Part shown: in pieces, positions 19,493 to 27,359 of the stretch | Layout: the number at the start of each line of letters is the position of its first letter | Numbering within the stretch: the stretch's first letter is position 1 | Assembly (NCBI RefSeq): GCF_019331725.1 | Contig: NZ_JAHBBF010000001.1 | Location: 186,001-250,000, forward strand | DNA length: 64,000 bases | Reading direction: 5' to 3' | From: Bifidobacterium saguinibicoloris | GTDB lineage: Bacteria; Actinomycetota; Actinomycetes; Actinomycetales; Bifidobacteriaceae | Program-made: the position numbers and the translations under genes | The notes under the pieces: generated by a model | Database searches by the model: none | What the model was told of the DNA's origin: nothing | Seen by the model: only the letters and a program-made list of their open reading frames with translations

Positions 19493-22134
19493 ACGCGGAG
19501 CATGAGACGCTTGACGCCGTCGGATCCGAAGTCGACGGTGATGACCGAGTTGCGGCCCTTGTCCTGCACGTCGACGACCTTGCCGAGGCCGTAGCGGTCG
19601 TGGGTGATGCGGTCGCCGACGGCGAAGTCCGCGATGTTCAGCCCGTTGTCCTGCGCGAGCGAGGATGCGGGCGCGGCCTTGGCGTTCGTCTTCGGCGCGA
19701 CGCGTCGAGTCGTGACCTTGCCGGAGCGGGAGCCGGAACGCGACGATCCGGAACCGTACGAGGAGGAGCCGTATGACGACGAACCGTACGAGGAGCCGGA
19801 ACCGTATCGTCCGCCTCCGCGGGAGGAACGGCCCGAACCGGAGTCGTACGACGACCGCGAACCCGATCCGTAGGACGAGCCGGAACCGTAGGAGGAACGG
19901 CGCGAACCGGACCCATAGGACGAGGAACCATACGACGAGGAACCATACGAACCGTACGACGAGCCGGACCCGCCGAACGTGGCGCCGGAGGAGGGGAAGT
20001 CGTCGTCCCAGCCGCCGAACTCGTCGTCGCCGTCCCACGAGGAGCGCATCCGCTCCACGCCGGCCTCGCGGCGTTTCCATTCGATGAGGTTCTCGGGGAT
20101 CTCGTCGAGGAACTGGCTGGGCATCATGTCCGCGGCCTGTCCCCATTGGGCGCGCACGGCGGCGCGCGTGACGTACAGGCGCCGCTTGGCGCGCGTGATG
20201 CCCACGTAGGCGAGGCGGCGCTCCTCCTGCAGCTCGCTCGTGTCCTCCATGGAACGCGAATGCGGGAACGTGCCCTGTTCCATGCCGGTGAGGAACACCA
20301 CCGGATATTCGAGGCCCTTCGCGGTGTGGAGGGTCATGAGCGTGACCTTGCCGGAGTCCTCGTTCTCGCCGGGCAGCTGGTCGGAATCGGCCACGAGGGC
20401 CGTGGTCTCGAGGAATCCGGCGAGCGTGGCGTCCGGCGTCTTCTGCTCGAATTCGGCGGCGGTGGACTGCAGCTGGGAGAGGTTCTCCACGCGGGACTCG
20501 TCCTGCGGGTCGGTGGATTTGCGCAGCTCGGCGAGCAAGCCGGACTTGTCAAGCACCTCGGCCACGATCTCGCTCGGCTTCGTGACGTTCGCGCGGGCGA
20601 ACGAGGAGAGGCCGGCCATGAGGTCGCGGAACGCGTGCAGCTGGTTCAACGTGCGGGTGGGGATGCCTTCGATCTCATCCATGCGCATGAGGCCGGAGAA
20701 GAAGCTGGCGCCGTGGGCGCGCGCGTACTCGAGGATGATGCCTTCGGCGCGTGCGCCGAGCCCGCGTTTGGGCACGTTGAGGATGCGGCGCAGGTTCACG
20801 TCGTCATCCGGGTTGACGATGGCCTGCAGGTAGGCCAGCGCGTCCTTGATCTCGCGACGCTCGTAGAACTTGGTGCCGCCGACTAGCTGGTACGGGAGCC
20901 CTGCGTTGATGAGCGCCTCCTCGAGGGAGCGGGACTGCGCGTTTGCGCGGTACATGACGGCCATGTCCGAGTAGGCGGTGCCGTCCTCGGCGTGGAGGCG
21001 GGCGATCTCGCCGGCCACCCACTGCGCCTCCTGCTGCGCGTTGTCCGCCGCGTAGCCGACGATCGGCTCACCTTTGCCGAGCGCGGTCCACAGCTTCTTG
21101 GGCTTGCGGCCCTCATTGTGGGAAATCACCGCGTTGGCCGCGTCGAGGATGGTCTGCGTGGACCGGTAGTTCTGTTCGAGCATGATGGTCCTCGCATTGG
21201 GGAAGTCCTGCTCGAAGTCCTGGATGTTGCGGATGTCGGCGCCGCGGAACGCGTAGATGGACTGGTCGGAATCGCCCACCACGGTGATCCATGCGGGGCC
21301 CTCGCGCCCGGCGGTGGGGCCTTGCCCCCGCTCCCCCGAGTCCACGCCGGCAAGTTCGCGCACGAGCACGTACTGCGCGTGGTTGGTGTCCTGGTACTCG
21401 TCGACGAGGATGTAGCGGAACTTGTGGTGGTAGTAGGCGGCCACGTCCGGGTGGTCGCGCAGCAGCTCTACGGTGCGTACGATGAGGTCGTCGAAGTCGA
21501 CGGCGTTGGCGAGGGCGAGCCGATGCTCGTATTCGGCGTAGACGACGGCGTACAGCGCCTCGACGTCGCCGACGGTGCCGATCTTGTAGCCGCGCTGCCC
21601 GGGTTTGAAGTCCGGCGCGTAAGTGGCGAGCTGGGTCTTCCAGCCGATGAGCTGGTTCTTGTAGTCGGAGATGCGGCCGAGGATGGAGCGCGGCGTGTAC
21701 CGCTTCACGTCGATGTTGAATTCGGTGGCGATGATCTTGACAAGCCGTTCGGAATCGGCGGAGTCGTAGATGGAGAAGCCGTTCTTGAGGCCGATCTCCT
21801 TGCCATCGCGGCGCAGGATCCTCACGCAGGCGGAGTGGAAGGTGGACACCCACATGCGCTGGGCCACCGGGCCTATGAGCGTTTCGAGACGTTCGCGCAT
21901 CTCGGCGGCTGCCTTGTTGGTGAAGGTGATGGCGAGAATCTGGCTGGGCCATGCGCCGAACTGGCTGAGGATCCATGCGATGCGCCGGGTGAGCACGCGC
22001 GTCTTGCCCGAGCCGGCGCCCGCGCCGATGAGCAGCGCTTGGCCGCGGTACTGCACCGCCTGGGACTGCTGCGGGTTGAGGTCGCCGACGAGTTCGTCGG
22101 CTCCCCTCACGATGACGTCCGGATCCTGCTGCAT
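19471..22134 (-). CDS. pcrA: UvrD/PcrA-type superfamily 1 DNA helicase
   Basis: An 887-aa 3'-5' helicase acting in repair and in removing proteins from DNA. The SF1A motifs are in order: Q-motif LNPQQSQAV, Walker [10 protein letters not shown] (residues 37-45), [43 protein letters not shown], and [25 protein letters not shown] through [18 protein letters not shown]. After the helicase core there is a Ser/Tyr/Gly-rich linker, then a small tudor-like C-terminal domain ([15 protein letters not shown]). The start is the ATG at 22134, with AAGGGGAG six bases upstream. An earlier ATG at 22185 lacks one. pcrA versus uvrD naming is by overall layout. Confidence 0.92.
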   Translation of the reverse strand: MQQDPDVIVRGADELVGDLNPQQSQAVQYRGQALLIGAGAGSGKTRVLTRRIAWILSQFGAWPSQILAITFTNKAAAEMRERLETLIGPVAQRMWVSTFHSACVRILRRDGKEIGLKNGFSIYDSADSERLVKIIATEFNIDVKRYTPRSILGRISDYKNQLIGWKTQLATYAPDFKPGQRGYKIGTVGDVEALYAVVYAEYEHRLALANAVDFDDLIVRTVELLRDHPDVAAYYHHKFRYILVDEYQDTNHAQYVLVRELAGVDSGERGQGPTAGREGPAWITVVGDSDQSIYAFRGADIRNIQDFEQDFPNARTIMLEQNYRSTQTILDAANAVISHNEGRKPKKLWTALGKGEPIVGYAADNAQQEAQWVAGEIARLHAEDGTAYSDMAVMYRANAQSRSLEEALINAGLPYQLVGGTKFYERREIKDALAYLQAIVNPDDDVNLRRILNVPKRGLGARAEGIILEYARAHGASFFSGLMRMDEIEGIPTRTLNQLHAFRDLMAGLSSFARANVTKPSEIVAEVLDKSGLLAELRKSTDPQDESRVENLSQLQSTAAEFEQKTPDATLAGFLETTALVADSDQLPGENEDSGKVTLMTLHTAKGLEYPVVFLTGMEQGTFPHSRSMEDTSELQEERRLAYVGITRAKRRLYVTRAAVRAQWGQAADMMPSQFLDEIPENLIEWKRREAGVERMRSSWDGDDEFGGWDDDFPSSGATFGGSGSSYGSYGSSSYGSSSYGSGSRRSSYGSGSSYGSGSRSSYDSGSGRSSRGGGRYGSGSSYGSSSYGSSSYGSGSSRSGSRSGKVTTRRVAPKTNAKAAPASSLAQDNGLNIADFAVGDRITHDRYGLGKVVDVQDKGRNSVITVDFGSDGVKRLMLRVAPIEKL
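19720..19970 (-). repeat. Ser-Tyr-Gly low-complexity repeat inside the helicase gene
   Basis: About 80 codons between the helicase core and the C-terminal tudor-like domain encode irregular repeats of [10 protein letters not shown] and RSSYGSG, with scattered Arg. The DNA repeats GTACGANGAG-like units. Such a region should be disordered and is prone to length change by slippage. Confidence 0.8.
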
Positions 22135-22351
22135 GCCGCTCCCCTTTCGTGTCCGTGCCATGTCCATGCCGTGGTTTTCGGCCATCCATGTCTACCACAT
22201 GCCGTCGTCGGGCGGGCGATATGCTCCGGTTTCGATGCGTCCCGGCGCGTCGGCGTCTGTCGCGCCCTGCGAAGGCTTTCGGCATGGTCACCGATACGGC
22301 GTAGACTGGCTGTTCATCCATCCGTTACCCGTAATTCGTCAAAGGGGTTGT

Positions 22352-22933
22352 ATGAAGGAACTCGAGGAGCGCATCCGCAAGGAGGGCACCGTCAAGCCCG
22401 GCAACGTGCTGAAGGTGGACGCCTTCCTGAACCACCAGTGCGATGTGACGCTGTTCGATCATATGGGCGCGGCCTGGGCGGAGCATTTCGCCGGCAAGAC
22501 CATCACGAAGATCCTCACCATCGAGGCGTCCGGCATCGGCATCGCCTGCGTCGCGGCGCAACATTTCGGCGGCGTGCCGGTGGTGTTCGCGAAGAAGGCG
22601 CAGTCCATCAACCTGGACGGCGACCAGTACACCACCACCGTCTACTCCTTCACCAAGCAGAAGGAGTTCCCGGTGATCGTCGCGAAGAAGTACCTCAACG
22701 CCGGCGACCATGTGCTGCTCATCGACGACTTCCTCGCCAACGGCAAGGCGCTGCGCGGTCTCATCGCCCTGTGCGAGGCGGCCGGAGCGGTCGTCGAGGG
22801 CATCGGCATCGCGGTGGAGAAGGGCTTCCAGGGCGGCGGTGACGCGCTGCGCGCCGAAGGCTACGACGTCGACTCGCTCGCCGTCGTCGAATCGATGGAC
22901 GCCGAGACCGGCGACATCGAGTTCCGCGCCTGA
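22352..22933 (+). CDS. xpt: Xanthine phosphoribosyltransferase
   Basis: A 193-aa cytoplasmic enzyme that joins xanthine with PRPP to give XMP in purine salvage. It begins [31 protein letters not shown] sequence, has the substrate loop around EASGIGIA, and has the PRPP loop [14 protein letters not shown]. It matches the B. subtilis Xpt family in length and motifs. AAAGGGG lies five to nine bases before the ATG at 22352; the open frame continues upstream but without support. The permease gene follows, with a hairpin between. I looked for a purine riboswitch upstream and saw none. Confidence 0.95.
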   Translation: MKELEERIRKEGTVKPGNVLKVDAFLNHQCDVTLFDHMGAAWAEHFAGKTITKILTIEASGIGIACVAAQHFGGVPVVFAKKAQSINLDGDQYTTTVYSFTKQKEFPVIVAKKYLNAGDHVLLIDDFLANGKALRGLIALCEAAGAVVEGIGIAVEKGFQGGGDALRAEGYDVDSLAVVESMDAETGDIEFRA

Positions 22934-22963
22934 CCATCCGGTTTTCCGCGTGACTTCACGCAT

Positions 22964-22990
22964 GGCTCCCTTCCGCAAGGGAGCCGTTTT
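22964..22990 (+). terminator. Terminator between xpt and the permease gene
   Basis: GGCTCCCTT (22964-22972), a CCGC loop, AAGGGAGCC (22977-22985) and GTTTT make a compact intrinsic terminator. Its position inside the pair of salvage genes suggests partial read-through, so the permease would be made at a lower level than Xpt unless it has its own promoter. Confidence 0.75.
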
Positions 22991-23028
22991 CATGAGATAG
23001 AGAGATAACGAAACCCAAGAGAGGAATC

Positions 23029-24384
23029 ATGGAGAAGAACACGAAATCCTCCGGCATCTCGATGGAGGCGCTGACCTCCCTCGACGCACCGGTCTCCTTC
23101 TGGAAGGGCATCCCCTTCGGCCTGCAGCACGTCATGGCGATGTTCGTGGCGAACCTCGCCCCGATCTTCATCGTCGCCTCCGCGGCGAAGATGAGCGCTG
23201 AACAGTCCGCCGCCGTCATCCAGGCCGGCCTGCTGGTGGCGGGCCTCGGCACCTGCCTGCAGCTGTACGGCGCGTGGCGCATCGGCTCGAAGCTGCCGAT
23301 GGTCACGGGCATCTCGTTCACGTACGTGGCGGCTGCCGTGGCGATCTGCGCGGACAAGGGCTACGGCGCGGTCGTCGGCGCCGTGCTGGTGGGCGGTCTG
23401 CTGGAGCTGGTGCTTGGTCTGACGGCGAAGTACTGGCGCCGGTTCGTCCCGCCGATCGTCTCCGCCATCGTGGTCACGTCGATCGGCTTCTCGCTGCTCA
23501 ACGTGGGCGCTACCTCGTTCGGCGGCGGTTCGGGCGCGAAGGACTTCGGCTCCTGGCAGAACCTCACGCTGGGTCTCATCTCGCTGGTGGCGTGCCTCGC
23601 GTTCCAGCTGCTCATGAAGGGCACCGCCAAGCAGCTGTCCGTGCTGTTCGGCCTGGTGGTCGGCTATGTGGCGGCCATCTGCATGGGCAAGGTCGATTTC
23701 TCCGGCTTCCAGAATCTCGCCATCGTGTCCGTGCCGCAGTTCATGCCGTTCAAGCCGGTGTTCGACTGGGGTGCGATCATCTCCCTCGGCCTGCTGTACG
23801 TCGTCTCCTCCGTGGAGGTGCTCGGCGACACCGCGGCCCTCACCAAGGTGGGTCTGAACAGGCTCCCCACGGAGAAGGAGACCGCGGGCGCCATCGCCGG
23901 CGACGGCCTCATCTCCTCCGTGTCCGGCCTGTTCGGCTGCCTGCCGCTCACCTCGTTCGCGCAGAACATCGGCCTGGTGGCGATGACGAAGGTCGTCAAC
24001 CGCAAGGTCATCCTCTCCGGCGGCCTCATCCTCGTGGTGGCGAGCTTCGTGCCGGCCATCGCCGAGGTGTTCAACTCGCTGCCGCAGGCGGTGCTCGGCG
24101 GCTGCACGATCATGATGTTCGGCAACATCATCCTCTCCGGCTTCCAGATGATCGCCGAGGCGGGCTTCACGCAGCGCAACATCACCATCGCCGCGCTCTC
24201 GCTCACCATCGGCATCGGCTTCACGCAGGTGAGCGACATCTTCGACCAGTTCCCGGCCCTGTTCCAGCAGATCTTCGCCTCGAACTGCATCGCCGTCGCG
24301 TTCGTCGTGGCCGTGATCCTCAACGCCGTCCTGCCGAGCGAGGAGCACTTCCTCTCCGCTCCGAAGGAGACGCAGGAGGACTGA
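23029..24384 (+). CDS. pbuX: NCS2-family nucleobase permease, probably for xanthine
   Basis: A 451-aa transporter with about 14 membrane segments. The first is preceded by FGLQHVMAMFVANLAPIF, with the NCS2 motif QH in helix 1. The signature helix regions VEVLGDTAALTKVG and GCLPLTSFAQNIGLVAMTKVVNR match the xanthine/uric acid branch rather than the uracil branch. It imports the base by symport across the cytoplasmic membrane. Linkage to xpt supports xanthine as substrate, which would then be ribosylated. GAGAGG precedes the ATG. The gene symbol is by analogy; specificity is inferred from context. Confidence 0.88.
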   Translation: MEKNTKSSGISMEALTSLDAPVSFWKGIPFGLQHVMAMFVANLAPIFIVASAAKMSAEQSAAVIQAGLLVAGLGTCLQLYGAWRIGSKLPMVTGISFTYVAAAVAICADKGYGAVVGAVLVGGLLELVLGLTAKYWRRFVPPIVSAIVVTSIGFSLLNVGATSFGGGSGAKDFGSWQNLTLGLISLVACLAFQLLMKGTAKQLSVLFGLVVGYVAAICMGKVDFSGFQNLAIVSVPQFMPFKPVFDWGAIISLGLLYVVSSVEVLGDTAALTKVGLNRLPTEKETAGAIAGDGLISSVSGLFGCLPLTSFAQNIGLVAMTKVVNRKVILSGGLILVVASFVPAIAEVFNSLPQAVLGGCTIMMFGNIILSGFQMIAEAGFTQRNITIAALSLTIGIGFTQVSDIFDQFPALFQQIFASNCIAVAFVVAVILNAVLPSEEHFLSAPKETQED

Positions 24385-24402
24385 CCCGCAACACGGTCCA
24401 CC

Positions 24403-24446
24403 ACGAGATGGGGCTCGGCGGCTTCGGCCGCTGAGCCCCATCTCGT
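24403..24446 (+). terminator. Strong terminator after the permease gene
   Basis: A 20-bp stem with a single G-T wobble, closed by a TTCG tetraloop (arms 24403-24422 and 24427-24446), follows the permease stop by 18 bases. The bases just after it double as a -10 element for kptA. Confidence 0.85.
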
Positions 24447-24451
24447 ATAAT
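24446..24451 (+). promoter_or_regulatory. -10 element of kptA
   Basis: A perfect TATAAT begins at the last base of the terminator stem, about 32 bases before the kptA start codon. A poor -35 (TTCGGC, 24423-24428) would lie within the hairpin loop at 17-bp spacing. Confidence 0.45.
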
Positions 24452-24482
24452 CGAATCCCACGGATACGGAAGAAGGCATGCC

Positions 24483-25061
24483 ATGCGACGTGACACGCAA
24501 CACGACGGACAGGACGCGGCGGCCGATCTGACGCGAATCAGCAGATTCATAAGTCTGATTCTGCGTCACAAGCCGGAGGCCATCGGCATCACGCTGGACC
24601 GGCACGGCTGGGCCGACGTGGACGCGCTGATCGCCGGCATCGGCAGGGAACACCCAGCGTTCGACCGGGCCATGCTGGAGGAGATCGTACGCACCGACGA
24701 CAAGCAACGGTATTCCTTCAACGAGGACGGGACGAAGATCCGGGCGAACCAGGGCCATTCCATCCCGGTGGACGTGGAACTGCCTGAAACCGAGCCACCC
24801 CAAACGCTGTATCACGGCACCGCCCAACGGTTCACCGCCTCCATCGACGCGAACGGGCTGTTGCCCGAAAGCCGTCTATACGTCCATCTCTCCCCTGATG
24901 TGCAGACGGCGAGGAAGGTGGGCAGCCGGCACGGAAAGCCTGCGGTCTATCTGGTCGACGCTGCGCGGATGCGCCGTGACGGCCACGTCTTCTACCGTTC
25001 CGTCAACGGCGTATGGCTGACCAAGACGGTTCCCGTGTCGTATCTTCGTCGTCTGGAGTAA
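24483..25061 (+). CDS. kptA: RNA 2'-phosphotransferase (Tpt1/KptA family)
   Basis: A 192-aa enzyme that transfers an internal RNA 2'-phosphate to NAD+, releasing nicotinamide and ADP-ribose 1'',2''-cyclic phosphate. The N-terminal winged-helix half has ISRFISLILRHKPEAIGI with the family Arg. The C-terminal half has the NAD-binding LYHGT, YVHLSPDVQTARKVGSRHG and the SVNGVWLTKTVP end. In fungi Tpt1 finishes tRNA splicing. Bacteria lack that pathway, and the natural substrate there is unclear. It lies at the left edge of an accessory segment rich in toxin-like genes. Its own -10 lies within the preceding terminator. Confidence 0.93.
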   Translation: MRRDTQHDGQDAAADLTRISRFISLILRHKPEAIGITLDRHGWADVDALIAGIGREHPAFDRAMLEEIVRTDDKQRYSFNEDGTKIRANQGHSIPVDVELPETEPPQTLYHGTAQRFTASIDANGLLPESRLYVHLSPDVQTARKVGSRHGKPAVYLVDAARMRRDGHVFYRSVNGVWLTKTVPVSYLRRLE

Positions 25062-25125
25062 GCCGGGCGGAGAACAACGTCAGCGCTCAGCCATCCGCGA
25101 TTCCCGGCCGTATCTGGCTCACGCC

Positions 25126-25241
25126 CGGTCTTCGTGCCGTCAAGGATGAGCCCGACCAACCGGTCGCGTTCCGGCCCCGGCATCATGAACTCGGCCTTCG
25201 GCAAGTCCGCAACAATCATGAAGTCCATACTAACGAGCGCA
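25126..25241. repeat. Direct repeat copy 1 (ASCH 5' end)
   Basis: These 116 bases match 26535-26650 with seven differences (about 94% identity). The shared block covers the first 34 codons of the ASCH gene and about 13 bases upstream of its start. Homology stops sharply at both ends. Confidence 0.9.
25127..25228 (-). pseudogene. 5' fragment of an ASCH-domain gene
   Basis: Starting at an ATG at 25228, this encodes MDFMIVADLPKAEFMMPGPE and on to DGTKT, almost identical to the first 34 residues of the intact ASCH protein at 26170-26637. After that the frame runs on into unrelated sequence and then overlaps kptA on the other strand. It lacks the rest of the ASCH fold and is a remnant from duplication or recombination, now flanking the Abi gene on the opposite side from the intact copy. 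Confidence 0.85.
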
Positions 25242-25242
25242 G

Positions 25243-25280
25243 GCCCCGCGGATGTCACTCACGCAAAACATACTGAGAAG
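25243..25280 (-). other. Degenerate copy of the hairpin found upstream of the Abi gene
   Basis: This stretch aligns with 26002-26044 at roughly 70% identity, sharing GCCCCG, GTCACTCA and a run of A. It lies between the Abi stop codon and the ASCH fragment. The inner CTCA/TGAG pairing survives, but the outer stem is weaker than in the upstream copy. Confidence 0.4.
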
Positions 25281-25286
25281 TCGGAA

Positions 25287-25979
25287 TTAGGGACGCCTCG
25301 CACGCAATGTCGCCACTCGTGATTGGCCGCGTATCCAGTCGGCGGCCTTCGGGTCGATGGCGCGGGCAATCCAGTCTAGATTGACGCACTGCTCATCCAG
25401 ATAGTGTTGTTCGTCGGCAAGGCTGTCAAGCACGATGTGCTCCTGATGCGACAGACGGTTACGCAGGTCGCGCATCGTCTTGACATGGCTCTCGAACATG
25501 GCACGCTTGCGAGACGGATAGTTCGGCATGCCGCCGTTCGCCGGGTCGCGAAGCGCCCTCCACACGGTCTGCTCCAGTCTGGACGAGAGCAGAAAGCACC
25601 ACGATCCGAGTGACATGTCGGCAATCACACGCCCCGGCGTGACCGGTTTGCCAGAGTACCGTATCTGACGTTCGATTTCGTCAATCGAGTTCTCAAACCG
25701 TCTCGCTTTCGACGAGTTGAACCGGAATCGCGCGTCGTCCCGGTACCAGTCATCGTGTCCGCAGGCCTTGGCGAGGCGAACGGACATGAAGTTGCGCAGC
25801 AGCACCTCCACGTGTGCGATGTCTTCGAGCAGAGCTTTGGAGACGCGCCCGTTCCATACGTACAAGCCAACCACGTCGCATCCGGTGGCCTGTGCGGAAC
25901 GCACATAGGTGTCCATGCGTTCGACGGAGAACCATCGTTGCAAATCGGCGAGCGTAACCGGTTGACTTTCGGGACTCAT
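25287..25979 (-). CDS. Abi-family HEPN protein (putative abortive-infection RNase)
   Basis: A 230-aa protein resembling the AbiD/AbiF group. Near the N-terminus is the family segment GLYVWNGRVSKALLEDIAHV followed by EVLLRNF. The middle has a charged helical part. The C-terminus has RNRLSH, a HEPN RxxxxH motif (Arg173, His178) that forms the RNase site in active HEPN proteins. Such proteins cut RNA on phage infection and stop growth. The gene sits between an ASCH gene and an ASCH fragment. The leader to its ATG holds a bulged hairpin, and a -10 TATAAT lies at 26060-26055. The ribosome-binding site is poor, which fits tight control. Confidence 0.78.
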   Translation of the reverse strand: MSPESQPVTLADLQRWFSVERMDTYVRSAQATGCDVVGLYVWNGRVSKALLEDIAHVEVLLRNFMSVRLAKACGHDDWYRDDARFRFNSSKARRFENSIDEIERQIRYSGKPVTPGRVIADMSLGSWCFLLSSRLEQTVWRALRDPANGGMPNYPSRKRAMFESHVKTMRDLRNRLSHQEHIVLDSLADEQHYLDEQCVNLDWIARAIDPKAADWIRGQSRVATLRARRP

Positions 25980-26002
25980 GCTGGCTATACTACTGGCGAA
26001 TG

Positions 26003-26048
26003 CCCCGGAACGTCACTCATGCGAAATATCATGAAACCCCGGGGATTT
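26003..26048 (-). ncRNA. Candidate hairpin RNA or leader upstream of the Abi gene
   Basis: Transcribed on the minus strand from the -10 at 26060-26055, this RNA would begin with A-rich sequence. It would then fold by pairing CCCCGG (26044-26039) with CCGGGG (26008-26003). Inside that, TCATG pairs with CATGA around an 8-nt loop, leaving asymmetric internal loops. It ends 24 bases before the Abi start. It may be an untranslated leader or the end of a short RNA. The six T residues on the plus strand next to the stem could also mark an opposing terminator. Confidence 0.3.
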
Positions 26049-26054
26049 TTTGTG

Positions 26055-26060
26055 ATTATA
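26055..26060 (-). promoter_or_regulatory. -10 element for the Abi gene leader
   Basis: A perfect TATAAT on the minus strand, about 75 bases before the Abi start codon. No good -35 is seen at 16-18 bp. Confidence 0.45.
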
Positions 26061-26169
26061 GGCTTGATGGTCATTCGACGCGGGTGTGGAAGTTGATTAT
26101 TTGGAGGCTGGGGGTGCGGCGGAAATCTGGCACTGTGTCGTGCCCATGATTCGAGCCATCCGGCCGCGA

Positions 26170-26637
26170 TTATCGGTTGAACTTGGACGTGTCCGTTTCC
26201 GGCCCGGGTGTTTCCGTTTCCGTCACCGCGAAGTGCTCCAGCACCACGAGGATGTCGTCGTCCAACGGGAACGTCGGATCGGAGAATCCGGCACGGTATT
26301 CGTCGGAGTTCCAGAACGCTTCGTGCGTGCGCCGCCATTGCGCCGCGGTCGCATCGCCTTCGCCTTCGTCAATCGCCTGCCGGTCAGTGACGTCGGCCAG
26401 CCGCACGACGCTGACGTCGGTGGTGGTCAGCACCGCCACGCCGTGGTCCTCGGAATCCACCAGCACGGACCGGTTCCCGATCTTCGGCAATGCTTCGTTG
26501 CATTCGACATAGTCGATAAGCAATGTCGCGGTGGCGGTCTTCGTGCCGTCGAGGATGAGTCCGACCAACCGGTCGCGTTCCGGTCCCGGCATCATGAACT
26601 CGGCCTTCGGCAGGTCCGTAATAATCATGAAGCCCAT
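26170..26637 (-). CDS. ASCH-domain protein
   Basis: A 155-aa protein of the ASCH (PUA-like) superfamily. It has the helix ERDRLVGLILDGTKTATATLL, where GTKT is the conserved ASCH motif, then a beta strand region with VLTTTDVSVVRLADV, an EGEGDATAAQWRRTHEAFW helix, and the final strand DDDILVVLEHFAVTE. ASCH proteins bind RNA or modified nucleosides; some are amidohydrolases acting on N4-acetylcytidine. The specific role here is unknown. The 5' 34 codons are duplicated at 25127-25228. The stop lies near the Abi leader, so ASCH and Abi run in the same direction about 190 bases apart. Confidence 0.85.
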   Translation of the reverse strand: MGFMIITDLPKAEFMMPGPERDRLVGLILDGTKTATATLLIDYVECNEALPKIGNRSVLVDSEDHGVAVLTTTDVSVVRLADVTDRQAIDEGEGDATAAQWRRTHEAFWNSDEYRAGFSDPTFPLDDDILVVLEHFAVTETETPGPETDTSKFNR

Positions 26638-26650
26638 ACTAACGAGCGCA
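26535..26650. repeat. Direct repeat copy 2 (ASCH 5' end)
   Basis: This is the partner of 25126-25241, with seven mismatches. The two copies bracket the Abi gene and the candidate hairpin, so recombination between them would delete or circularise the segment. Confidence 0.9.
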
Positions 26651-26652
26651 AG

Positions 26653-26710
26653 GATGTGCCTGGTTGTTGTTCCGTCTCATAGCAGAGGCGGAACAACAAC
26701 CAGGCACATC
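26653..26710. repeat. Long inverted repeat (22-bp perfect arms)
   Basis: GATGTGCCTGGTTGTTGTTC plus CG (26653-26674) is perfectly complementary to 26689-26710. Pairing can extend four more base pairs into the 14-nt loop. No T-tract follows on either strand. It lies between the divergently transcribed ASCH gene and the three-gene cassette, so it cannot be a terminator for either unless transcription enters from outside. Confidence 0.85.
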
Positions 26711-26767
26711 AGAGCAACGTCAAAGCATCACACCGCAAATATCTGGGACGCTGGGGCTTTCCGCACC

Positions 26768-26773
26768 TATAAT
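26768..26773 (+). promoter_or_regulatory. -10 element of the three-gene cassette
   Basis: A perfect TATAAT lies 54 bases before the first gene of the cassette, with a poor -35 (GGGACG, 26745-26750) at 17-bp spacing. Confidence 0.5.
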
Positions 26774-26827
26774 CGAAGCAAGCACAGGGTCCGACCATCC
26801 ACGATGGTCTCCGAAGGAGAACAGCTC

Positions 26828-27133
26828 ATGCCCACGCTCCCTAATGTCCGGAAACCAGACGACGACACTGCATACCTCGGTACCGAGAATGGCTTCACCG
26901 TGTTCAAGCATGGATCGACCCGTATCCGGTTCAAGGCACCCTATTCGCTGGAACGGTACACCGCGATCAAGCAGTGGGACGGAAACGGCTACCTCGTCGT
27001 GGATGCGAAATACAGGCACAACACCGCGCCCGAAGAGGAATACATCGACTTGGCCCCGATACTCAAGGATCTGTACATCGACGCCGACCGGTTCCTGAAG
27101 CCAATCAAGAAAGTGGAGATATCCCATGCCTGA
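26828..27133 (+). CDS. Hypothetical protein, first gene of the DUF4160-like cassette
   Basis: A 101-aa protein I cannot name. It is beta-rich in the middle (GFTVFKHGSTRIRFKAP, GNGYLVVDAKY) and ends with EEEYIDLAPILKDLYIDADRF. That ending resembles the C-terminal pattern of small antitoxin-like DUF proteins that read out an operand then DLxPIL. The start is the ATG at 26828, with AAGGAG eight bases upstream. The frame stays open to 26531 but overlaps the ASCH gene. It overlaps the next gene by eight bases. Confidence 0.7.
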   Translation: MPTLPNVRKPDDDTAYLGTENGFTVFKHGSTRIRFKAPYSLERYTAIKQWDGNGYLVVDAKYRHNTAPEEEYIDLAPILKDLYIDADRFLKPIKKVEISHA

Positions 27134-27359
27134 CATCGCAGCAATCGCCAACGCCGCGAAGATGATCGTCAACGGGTATGCGTTCACCAACACCAATGAC
27201 GGACACATCCGGGTGCTGAATCTCAACGACCCCGATTCGGCCGTGGTACTCGACCGTTCGGGCGATGTTCTGGAAACCAGCATGGACGACATGGAGGCCG
27301 GCATCGTGCAGGACTACTACCGGAACAACAGGGAGTTTCTGGAGGATGACCATGCCTAA
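27126..27359 (+). CDS. Hypothetical protein, second gene of the cassette
   Basis: A 77-aa acidic protein with a short N-terminal helix (IAAIANAAKMIVNG), a beta stretch (IRVLNLNDPDSAVVLD) and an acidic C-terminal helix (SMDDMEAGIVQDYYRNNREFLEDDHA). There is no known family that I can name. Overlaps of eight bases with both the gene before and the gene after mean that the three are translated together, so a stable complex or antitoxin role is plausible but unproven. Confidence 0.7.
   Translation: MPDIAAIANAAKMIVNGYAFTNTNDGHIRVLNLNDPDSAVVLDRSGDVLETSMDDMEAGIVQDYYRNNREFLEDDHA

Noticed and set aside
22190..22351. Purine riboswitch upstream of xpt
   Set aside because: The conserved core and pairing of the purine aptamer could not be found.
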